A DNA stretch of 64,000 nucleotides. It comes from Cedecea neteri (lineage in GTDB: Bacteria; Pseudomonadota; Gammaproteobacteria; Enterobacterales; Enterobacteriaceae). Every line of letters begins with the position of its first letter. Positions within the stretch are counted from its first letter, which is position 1. Both the position numbers and the translations under genes were made by a program. The DNA lies in NCBI RefSeq assembly GCF_000758325.1, contig NZ_CP009459.1, positions 2,418,001 to 2,482,000 on the forward strand, given 5' to 3'. Positions 25,596-34,885 of this stretch are shown in pieces. The notes beneath the pieces are model-generated. The model was given only the letters and a program-made list of their open reading frames with translations. It was not told the DNA's origin and searched no databases.

Positions 25596-26059
25596 AAAGC
25601 GTTCCCCTGATTTTGGTTGAGCAAATACTCCATTTTTTCGATGTCCCGCTGGCAGCGCTGCACGGCTGACTGCGCGGCGGTCAGCCGCTCCTGCTGCTGT
25701 TGCACCTCTTCCTGTAGCTGGTGCGTGTGCTGAATTTGTTGAATCACGCCCGCTCGGCTGGATTTCTCAACGTCCAGCGTCTCCCGCAGGTCGTTCAGCG
25801 GCTGCATGACGCCCGCGTGCTGCGGCACAAAATCATTGCGCAGCTGCAAATAGCCGATTTTCTGTTCTGCCAGCTGCTGCTCGCCCTGTTCGACGGCCTG
25901 CTGGCAGCGCCGGAGCTGCTGCTCATGCTGGCGGTGCTCGCTTTCACAGCGACGCAAGCGGCGCCGCCGGATGGGCAGCAAAAGCGTCAGCATCTGCTCC
26001 AGTGCAACCTGCTGCGGGTCGGGTGAGAGTGGCGTTTCGGCCTCGCTATAACGGCGCAT
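25592..26059 (-). CDS. hrpO: HrpO, ATPase stalk protein (SctO family)
   Basis: This 155-residue protein is almost entirely an alpha-helical coiled coil rich in Gln, Arg and Glu (QQVALEQMLTLLLPIRRRRL, then a long Q/E-rich heptad). That is the FliJ/YscO pattern; it fits the central pore of the HrcN hexamer. I chose ATG 26059 because AGGAGGTG lies 8 nt upstream; a TTG two codons earlier is too close. It overlaps the hrcN end by 14 nt. Confidence 0.88.
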   Translation of the reverse strand: MRRYSEAETPLSPDPQQVALEQMLTLLLPIRRRRLRRCESEHRQHEQQLRRCQQAVEQGEQQLAEQKIGYLQLRNDFVPQHAGVMQPLNDLRETLDVEKSSRAGVIQQIQHTHQLQEEVQQQQERLTAAQSAVQRCQRDIEKMEYLLNQNQGNAL

Positions 26060-27410
26060 AAGCAATCACCTCCTGTAGCTGCTGGCGGGTATCGACGAAG
26101 TCGCTTGGGGCGTGGTTGGCCTGGCGTAAAAAGGCGTTGATGGCCGACTGAGACTGTACGGCGGCGTCGGTCATCGGGTCATTTCCAGGCTGGTATTCTC
26201 CGAGGCGAATCAGCATTTCGACCTGCTGGTATGCCGACATCATCTGGCGCAGCGTGCTGGCTTCGGCAATGTGTTCCCGTGGAACAACGTTGCTCATGGT
26301 TCGGCTCAGGCTGGCCAGCACGTCCACGGCCGGGTAATGCCCGCGCTCCGCGAGGCGGCGGGTCAAAACAATGTGGCCGTCTATCAGCGAGCGGACTTCG
26401 TCGGCCACGGGATCGTTCATCGAGTCCTGTTCAATCAGCACCGAATAAAGGGCGGTGATGGAGCCGCGCGAGGTTTTCCCGGCGCGCTCGAGCAGCCCCG
26501 GCAGTAGGGTATAGACCGACGGCGGCAGTCCGCCCCGGCCAGGAGGTTCGCCGAGCGCCAGGCCAATTTCACGCTGGGCGCGGGCAAAACGCGTCAGCGA
26601 GTCGATAATCAGCAGGACATTTTTACCTTTGTTACGGAAAGCCTCGGCAATGGCCGTGGCGGTAAACGCCGCGCGGGCGCGTTCCATACTGCTGCGGTCA
26701 GAAGTGGAGCACACCAGCACGGTGCGTGAGCGCAACTCGGCATCCAGTTCGTGGTCGAGGAATTCGCGGAGTTCGCGGCCACGCTCGCCAATCAGGCCGA
26801 ACACAATGGCATCGCACGGTGTGTTACGTGCCATTTCTGCAAGCAGGGTCGTTTTACCGCAGCCAGCCCCGGCAAAGACGCCTACGCGCTGGCCCACGCC
26901 GATCGTCAGCACGCCGTCAATGGAGCGAATGCCCGTCGGCAGAGGAGTATCAATGCGCGGCCTGTCCGTGGGCGGTGGCGCATCGCCGAGCACGCCCCGG
27001 GCGTCCGGGGTTTCACTAGCCAGAGCAAAAGCAGACAGGCTGTCTTCGTCGATGGCGCGGCCAAAGCCGTCCAGCACGCTGCCAAATAAGCTGTCCGACA
27101 CGCTAATAGAGTGGGGTTGAAACAGCGGCGTGACGCGGGCACCCTGGGCAATGCCGTCCAGCGGCCCCAGCGCAGAAAGTAAAGTGTGGCGAGGGTTAAA
27201 GCCGACAACTTCGGCCATCACTTCTGTATCGCCGCTGCGGCTGATCAGACACAGGTCGCCAATGCGCGCCTGCGGCAAACTGCTTTCCAGCAGAATGCCG
27301 CTGATGCCGGTGATGCGCCCGTAGGCGCTGACGGCGGAAAGCTGGCTCAGCGAGCGGTGGCGCTCTGCAAACCAACTGTTGAGGTCGTTCTGATAGCGCA
27401 CCATTACCAT
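26046..27410 (-). CDS. hrcN: HrcN, type III secretion ATPase (SctN)
   Basis: This 454-residue F1-beta-like ATPase has Walker A GAGCGKTT (181-188), Walker B NVLLIID (264-270) and the family block SLTRFARAQREIGLALGEPP. It unfolds effectors and releases chaperones at the base of the apparatus. Its start overlaps the hrpQ stop (ATGGTAATG), so translation may begin at either of two ATGs at 27410 or 27404. Confidence 0.97.
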   Translation of the reverse strand: MVMVRYQNDLNSWFAERHRSLSQLSAVSAYGRITGISGILLESSLPQARIGDLCLISRSGDTEVMAEVVGFNPRHTLLSALGPLDGIAQGARVTPLFQPHSISVSDSLFGSVLDGFGRAIDEDSLSAFALASETPDARGVLGDAPPPTDRPRIDTPLPTGIRSIDGVLTIGVGQRVGVFAGAGCGKTTLLAEMARNTPCDAIVFGLIGERGRELREFLDHELDAELRSRTVLVCSTSDRSSMERARAAFTATAIAEAFRNKGKNVLLIIDSLTRFARAQREIGLALGEPPGRGGLPPSVYTLLPGLLERAGKTSRGSITALYSVLIEQDSMNDPVADEVRSLIDGHIVLTRRLAERGHYPAVDVLASLSRTMSNVVPREHIAEASTLRQMMSAYQQVEMLIRLGEYQPGNDPMTDAAVQSQSAINAFLRQANHAPSDFVDTRQQLQEVIAYAPL

Positions 27411-28348
27411 TTCACCGCGATATTTTCCTTGCCGCCAAACTGCACGCTGTCGCCGGTAATGCCGGTCAGACGCAGGCCGTTGCGCTCGTCCCCGACAAAC
27501 AGGCGCTGCCCATCCTCGGTCACGATGTTGGCGTGCGGCCCGGCGGTAATTTGCACGATATGGAAAGGCAGCACGGCCTCGCGCACTTTGGTTTGGTTAG
27601 TCAGCATCACCTTAAGCTGATAATCGCTGCGAATGCTGTCCACCATGCGGCTGACAATCGGCAGCTGGTTTTCCTGCAAATCACCGGTGAGCGTAATGCC
27701 CTGCGGCGTGCTGGCCAGCTGTACTTTGTTATAGAGTTCCCGCTCGCGCAGATCCTGTTCCAGCACGCTGCGCAGTTCGTTGCTATTGGTGATCGCCGGT
27801 TTAATTTGCGGCTCGTCGTCGCTGTTTTGCTGGGCGATGCCGGGCTGCAACACCCAGCTGAAAATGGTGAAGGTCAGCAGCATCAGGCTGGACAAGGTGA
27901 AGATTTGCGCCCAGCGGGGCAGAATTCTTGCCAGCAGCGAACGGCGTGCGGCCGGAGCCGGTTTGCTTTGTGTCCCGCCGACAGGTTCGCGTATGGCGGA
28001 TTCTGGCTCACTCGGGCTGACAGCAGGCAACGGCGGTGGCGGGCGGTTATCCCATTCGTCATCAGCGGCAGCAAGCGTCAGCCAGACGCCGCCGACGGCG
28101 AAGATTTCACCGGGCTGCCAGAGCTGTTGGGCGCTCAGGCGTTCGCCGTGGCGGTGACAAACGGTGCCTTCCATCGGCGTGAGCATCCAGCCTTCGGCGC
28201 TGCGGCTTAGCAGGGCGTGGCTGGCTTTAATACCGCCATCGTTGAGCTGCAAATCGCTGTCGGCGGCGTTGCCCAACTGCCAGCGTTCGCCGCTTAACGG
28301 CAGCGCCGCGCCTTCATGTAATCCGTTTAATACTCTCAGCTCATACAT
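27404..28348 (-). CDS. hrpQ: HrpQ, inner-membrane ring protein (SctD family)
   Basis: This 314-residue protein has an N-terminal FHA-like cytoplasmic domain (LRVLNGLHEGAALPLSG, then GWMLTPMEG). One membrane helix lies near residues 150-170 (IFTLSSLMLLTFTIFSWVL), and a periplasmic region follows. This is the YscD/HrpQ layout. AAGGGTG precedes the ATG. Confidence 0.9.
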   Translation of the reverse strand: MYELRVLNGLHEGAALPLSGERWQLGNAADSDLQLNDGGIKASHALLSRSAEGWMLTPMEGTVCHRHGERLSAQQLWQPGEIFAVGGVWLTLAAADDEWDNRPPPPLPAVSPSEPESAIREPVGGTQSKPAPAARRSLLARILPRWAQIFTLSSLMLLTFTIFSWVLQPGIAQQNSDDEPQIKPAITNSNELRSVLEQDLRERELYNKVQLASTPQGITLTGDLQENQLPIVSRMVDSIRSDYQLKVMLTNQTKVREAVLPFHIVQITAGPHANIVTEDGQRLFVGDERNGLRLTGITGDSVQFGGKENIAVKW

Positions 28349-28359
28349 GGCAGCACCCT

Positions 28360-30456
28360 TTATGCAGTGAAGGCGTCAAGCGCGTTTTCGTGAATATCAA
28401 TGCGCCCCAGCACGTTGACCGGCAGGTTAAATTGCAGCTCGGCGAACGAGAGCACCGGGACGTGATGGAATTCGTCCTGGATGAGCAGGCGCAGCGGACT
28501 ACGTAAATCCTGGGCAGACAACAGCACGCTGGTTTGCCGCTGGAACAGGGGAAACACTTCCCGCAGCTGCTCCAGCAGCAGGGCGTGCTTGTCCTGACTA
28601 AGAGCGAAGAAGGTTTCGTTCTGCGTCTGGCGCAGGCTGTCGCGCAGGATCTCTTCGGTTTCCGGCGTCAGCAGCCAGACCTGTATCCCGCCGTCGTGGC
28701 TGTACTGGTGGCAGATGTGTTCTTTGATGTCGATGCGAACCTGGTCGACCAGCAGGCCCACATCGCGCTCGTGCTGGCCGTGCACAATCAGCGATTCGGT
28801 AATACTGCGCACCGAGCGCAGGGAAATGCGTTCGGCCACCAGGCGCTGCAATACGGCGCTCAGGCGGGTGATCGGGAAAATGCGCTGGAATTCCTGCGCC
28901 AGCTCCGGCAGGTCCATCTCCAGCCACGAAATAATGGCGCGGGTCTCCTGCAGGCCGATAAAGCGTGGGCCGCTGGCAAAGAGCGCTTCTTCCATGCGGG
29001 CAAGCAGCAGCTGATGCGAACTCCAGGATTCCATCTGGAATTTATCCAGCAGCGGATCGTTTTCCTCCAGCCACGCCCAGCCTTTTTCCTGCGGATAGGT
29101 TTCGGTACTGAGTTCGGTGCCGGTCTCTTCCTGGGCCAGCAGGCGGTAGTCCAGCGCCCGCTTGCTTGAGCTGAAGGTGCCAATCACTTTCGGCACTTCA
29201 TACACCAGAAAGCGAAATTCATCGTCAGGCTGGTACGGTGAAAAATCGATGTTGAAGACCGGCAGCGTGAAGCCGTACTGATTCACGATTCGGTTCCGCA
29301 GGCGGCGAATGTCTTCGATAAGCGCCATGGCCGCCGGGTCACCGGCGCGAGCCGACGAGAAGCTGAGGACAAACAGGCGGCTGGGGTTGAAGGTACGAAT
29401 ATCTTCTTCGCCGTTGGCTTCCGGGGCGACAATTTCGCCGCCGGTGCTGGTGGCCGCCGCGCGTTTGGCCCGCCACAGCTGAAATAGCCCCGAGCCCAGG
29501 GTGATTATCCCGAGCACGATAAACACCGCCGTAGGCATGCCCGGCAGCAGGCTGAAGCAGAACATGCCGATGGCGGACATGATCCACGCCTTGGGCTGGT
29601 TGGTTAACTGGTCGCTGATTTCGCGGCCAATGTTGTTGTTGGGGATGTCTTCGTTGGCCGACACGCGGGTGATCATCATCCCGGCGGTCAGGGAGATAAG
29701 CATCGCCGGGATCTGGTCAATCAGGCCGTCGCCGATGGTCAGAATGGAGTAGACATTGGCGGCGTCGCCCGCGGCCATGCCCAGCTGCAGCACGCCAATA
29801 CAGAAGCCGCCCACCATGTTAATGCTGAGGATCACGATCCCGGCGATGGCATCGCCTTTGACGAACTTCATGGCACCGTCCATTGCCCCGAAAAGCTGGC
29901 TCTCTTTCGCCAGATCTTCACGTTTGCTTTTGGCCTGCTGGACGTTAATCAGCCCGGCGCGCAGGTCGCTGTCGATAGACATCTGCTTGCCCGGCATGGC
30001 ATCGAGGGTAAAGCGGGCGGCCACTTCGGCGATACGCTCCGAGCCTTTGGTGATCACCAGGAAGTTCACCACCGTCAGGATCAGGAACACCACCAGCCCC
30101 ACCGCCAGGTTGCCGCCGACCACAAAGTTGCCGAAGGCGGTGACGATATGCCCGGCGTTTTGCTGCAGCAGGATCTGGCGAGTGGTGGAGATAGACAGCC
30201 CGAGGCGGAACATGGTGGTCAGCAGCAGCACCGCCGGGAACGTGGTGAACGCCAGCGGTTTGGGCAGGTACATCGCCGTCATGATAAGCAGGCACGACAC
30301 GCTGATGTTGACCGCAATCAGGACGTCAATCAGCCCCAGCGGCAGCGGGATGATCAGCATGAACACCACCGCCAGCGCGATGAAAGCCCCGACGACTTCG
30401 GAGCGTTGCATGGCGGTTATTGCCAGCCGGTTAAGAAGGTTAAACAAAGCGTTCAT
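28360..30456 (-). CDS. hrcV: HrcV, export-gate nonamer protein (SctV)
   Basis: This 698-residue FlhA/YscV-family protein has about eight membrane helices in the first 320 residues. A large cytoplasmic ring domain follows. The family block SERIAEVAARFTLDAMPGKQ sits near residue 135-155. It receives gatekeeper and chaperone-effector complexes. Confidence 0.97.
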   Translation of the reverse strand: MNALFNLLNRLAITAMQRSEVVGAFIALAVVFMLIIPLPLGLIDVLIAVNISVSCLLIMTAMYLPKPLAFTTFPAVLLLTTMFRLGLSISTTRQILLQQNAGHIVTAFGNFVVGGNLAVGLVVFLILTVVNFLVITKGSERIAEVAARFTLDAMPGKQMSIDSDLRAGLINVQQAKSKREDLAKESQLFGAMDGAMKFVKGDAIAGIVILSINMVGGFCIGVLQLGMAAGDAANVYSILTIGDGLIDQIPAMLISLTAGMMITRVSANEDIPNNNIGREISDQLTNQPKAWIMSAIGMFCFSLLPGMPTAVFIVLGIITLGSGLFQLWRAKRAAATSTGGEIVAPEANGEEDIRTFNPSRLFVLSFSSARAGDPAAMALIEDIRRLRNRIVNQYGFTLPVFNIDFSPYQPDDEFRFLVYEVPKVIGTFSSSKRALDYRLLAQEETGTELSTETYPQEKGWAWLEENDPLLDKFQMESWSSHQLLLARMEEALFASGPRFIGLQETRAIISWLEMDLPELAQEFQRIFPITRLSAVLQRLVAERISLRSVRSITESLIVHGQHERDVGLLVDQVRIDIKEHICHQYSHDGGIQVWLLTPETEEILRDSLRQTQNETFFALSQDKHALLLEQLREVFPLFQRQTSVLLSAQDLRSPLRLLIQDEFHHVPVLSFAELQFNLPVNVLGRIDIHENALDAFTA

Positions 30457-30483
30457 GGGCTATTCAATCCTGGTGAAGTCCGT

Positions 30484-31659
30484 TTACTGCGCCAGCTGGC
30501 TGCGTTTTTCCCACGCGGCGTATTCGCCGTTCAGGGTGCGGAGCAGAAGCAGGGCGTTGCTGCGGGTTTCATCGTTCCCGCCCCAAATTTTTTCCGGCAG
30601 CGCCTGGAGCAGCGTCAGCAGACCGTTGAAAAAGAGCGACTGCTGCAAAGGTTTTTCGCCCACCACCTGCAGCCCAAGCTGGGTCAGGTCGCGGGAATAG
30701 AACCCGTTGCGGCACATGCTGAGTAAGGATCGGGTCATGACATCGGCCCCCATCGTGACGTGGGAATATTTGCTCTTCAGGCGGTCAAGGAACTGGGCGA
30801 CTTCCGACAGCGTGTGCGTAATAGCGCGGGTGTCGTTCAGCCCGGAAAGCAGGCGGCGCAGGGCCGTCGGCGGGGCGGAAGGGGCCAGCGCGGCGATGTC
30901 ATCGGAAAGCGCGCGCTGTAATGTGCGCAGGGCGGGCACGAAGCCGTCGACGCCAAACTTGTCCAGCAGCACGTCCATGATGTTGTCGGCGGACTGCTGG
31001 TTGATCACGCCGCTGTAATAGAGCTTGCGCATTTCGCGCTTCTGCGCCGGATCGCTACTGAATGCGGCAATCGCCGGGGCGGTATTCACCCCCGCGTTAA
31101 TTTTTTCCGGGTGCTGCTGTTGCAGGTCGGCAAGCATTTGCTCGACGCGTGCCGCCAGCGCCGGATTGCTGCCGTTGCGTAGGCGCATCGCCATCAGGCT
31201 GAGGGTGACAAACGCGGAGGCCGGGTCGTGATTGGCCTGTTCGAGCAAATCATCCAGCGTCGGGGTCTTCCCGTCACCCCCCGACAACATCCGTTCGAAG
31301 GCCGATTCCTGCTCGGCCTGCTCTTTCCCCGACGGGCTTTCAAGCAGTTTCCCCAGCTCCACAAGGTGAGTGACCTTGATAGCCGCCACGGAGATACGGC
31401 GCAGCTGGGTGGCCTGCGTGCGCTGCTCCTCGTGTTTGATTTTCTGCTCGATGCTTTCCGCGAAGGTCGATGCCATCGACTCCTGGGCGGCTCCGGGCCG
31501 CTGCGGCGCGGGCGCTGCACGAGTGGCGGACGAGGAACTGCTCGCCGCGCTCTTGTCGTTGTTAGTGTCGTTGATCAGTTCATCGACCAGGGCGTCTGCC
31601 TGTTCGGTTTCGAGACGCAGATTGTGGTGATGGTGGTGCTGAGGGATTCTCATGTTCAT
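30484..31659 (-). CDS. hrpJ: HrpJ, gatekeeper (SctW, YopN/TyeA-like)
   Basis: This 391-residue protein has a disordered Ser/Ala/Pro-rich N-terminus and a helical YopN/TyeA body. It is the first gene of the export operon behind an hrp box. HrpJ controls harpin and translocator secretion before effectors. The N-terminus contains an uninterrupted run of five His (IPQHHHHHNLRL), unusual for the family. AAGG lies 9 nt before the ATG at 31659; a second ATG two codons later is possible. Confidence 0.92.
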   Translation of the reverse strand: MNMRIPQHHHHHNLRLETEQADALVDELINDTNNDKSAASSSSSATRAAPAPQRPGAAQESMASTFAESIEQKIKHEEQRTQATQLRRISVAAIKVTHLVELGKLLESPSGKEQAEQESAFERMLSGGDGKTPTLDDLLEQANHDPASAFVTLSLMAMRLRNGSNPALAARVEQMLADLQQQHPEKINAGVNTAPAIAAFSSDPAQKREMRKLYYSGVINQQSADNIMDVLLDKFGVDGFVPALRTLQRALSDDIAALAPSAPPTALRRLLSGLNDTRAITHTLSEVAQFLDRLKSKYSHVTMGADVMTRSLLSMCRNGFYSRDLTQLGLQVVGEKPLQQSLFFNGLLTLLQALPEKIWGGNDETRSNALLLLRTLNGEYAAWEKRSQLAQ

Positions 31660-31690
31660 TGCGGTGTGCCTTACCCGATTCGCCTGTCAG

Positions 31691-31718
31691 TGTGTGGGCT
31701 AAGGCCTGGGGCGGTTCC
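31691..31718 (-). promoter_or_regulatory. hrp box of the hrpJ export operon
   Basis: On the minus strand GGAACC-N15-CCACACA fits the HrpL consensus exactly. It lies 31 nt before hrpJ and points away from hrpL. Confidence 0.93.
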
Positions 31719-31861
31719 CCGGAAAATAAAAAATTTCCGCCGCTGGAGGTGTGTAAAAAGTTGCACAAACCCGTTTTCGGGCTGTGTGTGTTTTTGCTCA
31801 TATTTATCTGATTAATAAAAATTAAATATTAATAATCAATGCATTAAGTTGATATTTTTCG

Positions 31862-31878
31862 CTGGCACGGCGCTTGCT
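31862..31878 (+). promoter_or_regulatory. Sigma-54 promoter of hrpL
   Basis: CTGGCAC-N5-TTGCT fits the sigma-54 -24/-12 consensus, with the GG and GC dinucleotides 10 nt apart. It lies 44 nt before the hrpL ATG and is the expected target of HrpS. Confidence 0.93.
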
Positions 31879-31921
31879 ATAGGACGAACTCCTGAATCTA
31901 TTCCATAAAAAGGTGTTCACT

Positions 31922-32515
31922 ATGTCAGCGATGTTAGATTTCGAATCACAGGTTTTCCCGGATGCGCAGGCTGCTTTTGAGTCCAACGTTGTGCAGGGCG
32001 AGTTTCCGGTGGTTAACTGGGAGCGCGTGATGCGCGACAACGAACAGCGGTTGTACAATTTTATTCGTAAACGCGTGGCAAATTTTGCCGATATAGAAGA
32101 CCTTGTGCAGAACACCTGGTATGAAGTGATTCGTAACAAGCACAAATTTTGCGGCACGTCGCGCCCGGAAACCTGGATGTTCGGGATTGCGGTAAACCTG
32201 GTGAAAAATCACTATAAATCCGTCAAAGTGAGCTACCTGCACGATGAGTTAAACGATGATGTGCTCGGTACGCTGCTGCATTCGGAGCAGCCGGAAGGGG
32301 TGACTGAGGGTAAGGACATCCTGTCGAAAGTGTTGCAGCGCATTGCGCAACTCCCTGAAGATTATCAGCAATTATTACAGCTGATCGTTGATCACGATAT
32401 CAGCTACCAGGAAGCGGCTGACCGGATGACTATTCCTATCGGCACCGTGCGTTCCCGCCTTTCCCGTCTCCGACAGTCTTTGAAACAGGATCTGGGGTGG
32501 GACAGTCTGAACTGA
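31922..32515 (+). CDS. hrpL: HrpL, ECF-type sigma factor of the hrp regulon
   Basis: This 197-residue ECF sigma factor has region 2 (LYNFIRKRVANFADIEDLVQ, then PETWMFGIAVNLVKNHYK). Region 4 is a HTH (LPEDYQQLLQLIVDHDISYQ, then IGTVRSRLSRLRQSL). It directs RNA polymerase to hrp boxes; nine such boxes lie in this window. The ATG at 31922 follows AAAAGG by 8 nt; the frame opens three codons earlier at a GTG. Transcription starts at the sigma-54 promoter just upstream. Confidence 0.96.
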   Translation: MSAMLDFESQVFPDAQAAFESNVVQGEFPVVNWERVMRDNEQRLYNFIRKRVANFADIEDLVQNTWYEVIRNKHKFCGTSRPETWMFGIAVNLVKNHYKSVKVSYLHDELNDDVLGTLLHSEQPEGVTEGKDILSKVLQRIAQLPEDYQQLLQLIVDHDISYQEAADRMTIPIGTVRSRLSRLRQSLKQDLGWDSLN

Positions 32516-32560
32516 GCGAGCGGTGCTTCGTTACTCCCTGAACGAGAAGAATCACACTCT

Positions 32561-34048
32561 ATGAAACAAGACGGCGGGCCGCACCCACGGCCCAATGACA
32601 CTCAGGCATTGCTGAGCGCCGCTTTCAACAGCATGCGCGAACTGGTTTTCATTGTTGACAGGGATTTCAATATTGTTTTTGCCAACCACAAGGCGCTCAG
32701 TCTTTGCCTGCCGGAAGATGCCGGCCAGGCAAGGGCCGGGCAGCTGGTAGGCGAAAATATTTTTACCCGGCTGCGAGGCTATGGCGATCTGCCGCTGCTG
32801 GCGGTGGTTGAGCAGCAGCTGGATCGGCCAGAACATTCGCCTTACGGCGATAAAATTAACGCCCGCTTTCAGGCGGCAACGCAGGCTATTCCGGTCGAGG
32901 TTTGCCCGAGCCGCTTCGAGTTTCAGCGGCAGAACTGGGTGATGATGGTGGTGTGTGATACCCGCTATCGCAATGATATTCATCGTTTTTACTACGATCG
33001 TGAAAATGAACTTCGCGACATTCTGGACAATATGCCGGATGCGATCCTGCGCGTGGACAGCGAGCAGCGGCTGCTCTATGCCAACGAAACGGCGCTACAG
33101 TGTATGCCCAAGAGCGCGGCGGCCATCGGGCTGAAGATAAACTCGCTTATCGGGGACTCGACGCTGATGGAGCAGATCAGCTGGTCGCTGCAGCTGGTGC
33201 TGAGCAAGCATATTCAGCTGGAGGCGGTACTGCACGGTGCGCTCTCGGATTTGCGGGTGTCGAGAATCTACCAGGCACGTTTTATTCCTGAATTTACGCA
33301 GCAGCAGACGCTGAAATCCGTGCTGGTGATTGCCCGTCCCGCCTCCCGGCAATATTTTGCCGAACAGCAGGTGCGGCAGACTCACGAACAGCTGCGGCAC
33401 ATGACCCAAAAGCTGCAAAGCAGCGTCGAAAACGAGCGCAAGCATATGGCGCGGGAAATCCACGATGAGCTGGGCCAGCATCTGACTTCGCTGCGGGTGG
33501 GAATTTCTCTGCTGGGCCAGAACCATCCCACGCTGCGTCATGAAGTTGAACCGCTGACGCAGCTGGTGGATGGCACCATCAAAGTGGTGCGGGATATTGC
33601 CACCCAGCTGCGCCCGGCGGTGCTCAATATGGGGCTGAAACCCGCGCTTATCTGGCTGAGGGACCAGTTCAACAAGCACCGTTCCGGCGTGTGTACGCTG
33701 ACGATTCAGCCGCTGCCGGTGTCGCTGTGTGACGATGAGGTCACCGCGATTTTTCGCGTGGTGCAGGAGTCGCTCACCAATGTGCAGCGGCATGCCAAAG
33801 CGCGGGAAGTGGAGGTGAAGGTGCTCACAAGGGGCAAAGTCGTGCTGATTTGCATCAATGATGACGGGCAAGGGTTTGACCCCGGCCAGGTGTCCGACGG
33901 GGCCTTTGGGTTATTGAGTATGCGGGAACGCTGCATGATGAAAGGCTGGACGTTTAACATCCACAGTGCGCCGGGCAAAGGGAGCTGCGTGCATATCGAG
34001 ATCCCTTATGCCCTGCCGGCTCCGGCTAAAGTTTATGATAGCGAATAG
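32561..34048 (+). CDS. hrpX: HrpX, PAS-containing sensor histidine kinase
   Basis: This 495-residue NarX/DegS-type kinase has no membrane helix, so it is cytoplasmic. Two PAS domains (about residues 20-135 and 150-260) precede a HisKA_3 box with the phospho-acceptor His301 (MAREIHDELGQHL). A HATPase domain follows (VVQESLTNVQRHAKA, NDDGQGFDP, GLLSMRERC). It should phosphorylate HrpY. It starts 45 nt after hrpL on the same strand. Unlike in Erwinia, its partner gene hrpY lies on the opposite strand, and their 3' ends overlap by 23 nt. Confidence 0.93.
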   Translation: MKQDGGPHPRPNDTQALLSAAFNSMRELVFIVDRDFNIVFANHKALSLCLPEDAGQARAGQLVGENIFTRLRGYGDLPLLAVVEQQLDRPEHSPYGDKINARFQAATQAIPVEVCPSRFEFQRQNWVMMVVCDTRYRNDIHRFYYDRENELRDILDNMPDAILRVDSEQRLLYANETALQCMPKSAAAIGLKINSLIGDSTLMEQISWSLQLVLSKHIQLEAVLHGALSDLRVSRIYQARFIPEFTQQQTLKSVLVIARPASRQYFAEQQVRQTHEQLRHMTQKLQSSVENERKHMAREIHDELGQHLTSLRVGISLLGQNHPTLRHEVEPLTQLVDGTIKVVRDIATQLRPAVLNMGLKPALIWLRDQFNKHRSGVCTLTIQPLPVSLCDDEVTAIFRVVQESLTNVQRHAKAREVEVKVLTRGKVVLICINDDGQGFDPGQVSDGAFGLLSMRERCMMKGWTFNIHSAPGKGSCVHIEIPYALPAPAKVYDSE

Positions 34049-34658
34049 CAAACTTGATGATGTCGGCGTTGTTGTCGAACTGCATTTTTTCCATCATCCG
34101 GGTCTTGTGGGTGCTGACCGTTTTGTTACTGATGCTTAGCGTTTCTGCGATGCCGTTGATGTTTTCACCGCTGCTCAGCAGGCGAAGGATCTGCTTCTCG
34201 CGCTGGGAGAGTGTGGCATAGCGGCGAAGCTGGTCATTTTCCTGGGTTGAAAAGACGATGGCTTCCGCCAGCGAGGGGTCAATGTAGCGCTGGCGGGAGG
34301 CGACGCGATGAATGGCGTGCAGTAGCGTTTGCGGAGCCTGGTCTTTGGTAATGAAGCCGTGGGCACCGCTGGCGAGGACCATTTGGGCGATTTGCGGCTC
34401 GTTGTGCATGCTCAGCACCAGCACCGGCAGCATCGGCCACAGGCGGGTAATTTGCTGCACCAGCTCCGGCCCGGAGTCGCCGGGCATGGAGAGATCCAGC
34501 AGCAGGACATCAACGTCGATTTCCGTCAGCAGCGACAGCACCGTTTTGCCACAGCCCGCTTCCGCTACCACTTTGATTTTCTTATCCAGTGAAAAAATCT
34601 GTTTCAGGCCCTCGCGCATCAAAATGTGATCGTCCGCGAGGAGGAGTCTGATTGCCAT
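34026..34658 (-). CDS. hrpY: HrpY, NarL/FixJ-type response regulator
   Basis: This regulator of about 210 residues has a receiver domain with the phospho-acceptor Asp55 (VLLLDLSMPG), the conserved Thr/Lys positions (FITKDQAPQT), and a LuxR-type HTH (LSQREKQILRLLSSGENING, then TVSTHKTRMMEKM). In Erwinia HrpY activates hrpS. I prefer ATG 34658 because GGATG lies about 9 nt before it; ATG 34670 adds four residues. The gene is convergent with hrpX and likely has its own promoter in the AT-rich stretch near 34680-34740. Confidence 0.93.
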   Translation of the reverse strand: MAIRLLLADDHILMREGLKQIFSLDKKIKVVAEAGCGKTVLSLLTEIDVDVLLLDLSMPGDSGPELVQQITRLWPMLPVLVLSMHNEPQIAQMVLASGAHGFITKDQAPQTLLHAIHRVASRQRYIDPSLAEAIVFSTQENDQLRRYATLSQREKQILRLLSSGENINGIAETLSISNKTVSTHKTRMMEKMQFDNNADIIKFAIRYHKL

Positions 34659-34824
34659 ACTGTCTGTCATCCATAATTTATAGTTATTAAATCGTTCTTT
34701 TTTATAAAAATAATTATCACGCACGAATTGCAAAGACGCGTGTTAAATGAACATAGCAGCCTCGCTGCGGCGAATCTAGCTTTGCCGGGGGCGATAAGGT
34801 TGCAGCTTGTTACAAGTTCTCCCC

Positions 34825-34852
34825 GGAACCCGCACCGTCTGTCTGCCACTTA
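34825..34852 (+). promoter_or_regulatory. hrp box of the first effector/chaperone unit
   Basis: GGAACC-N15-CCACTTA fits the consensus exactly. It lies 33 nt before the chaperone gene at 34886. Confidence 0.92.
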
Positions 34853-34885
34853 CGCCCCATGTTCCTGACCGAGACAGGTGAAATC

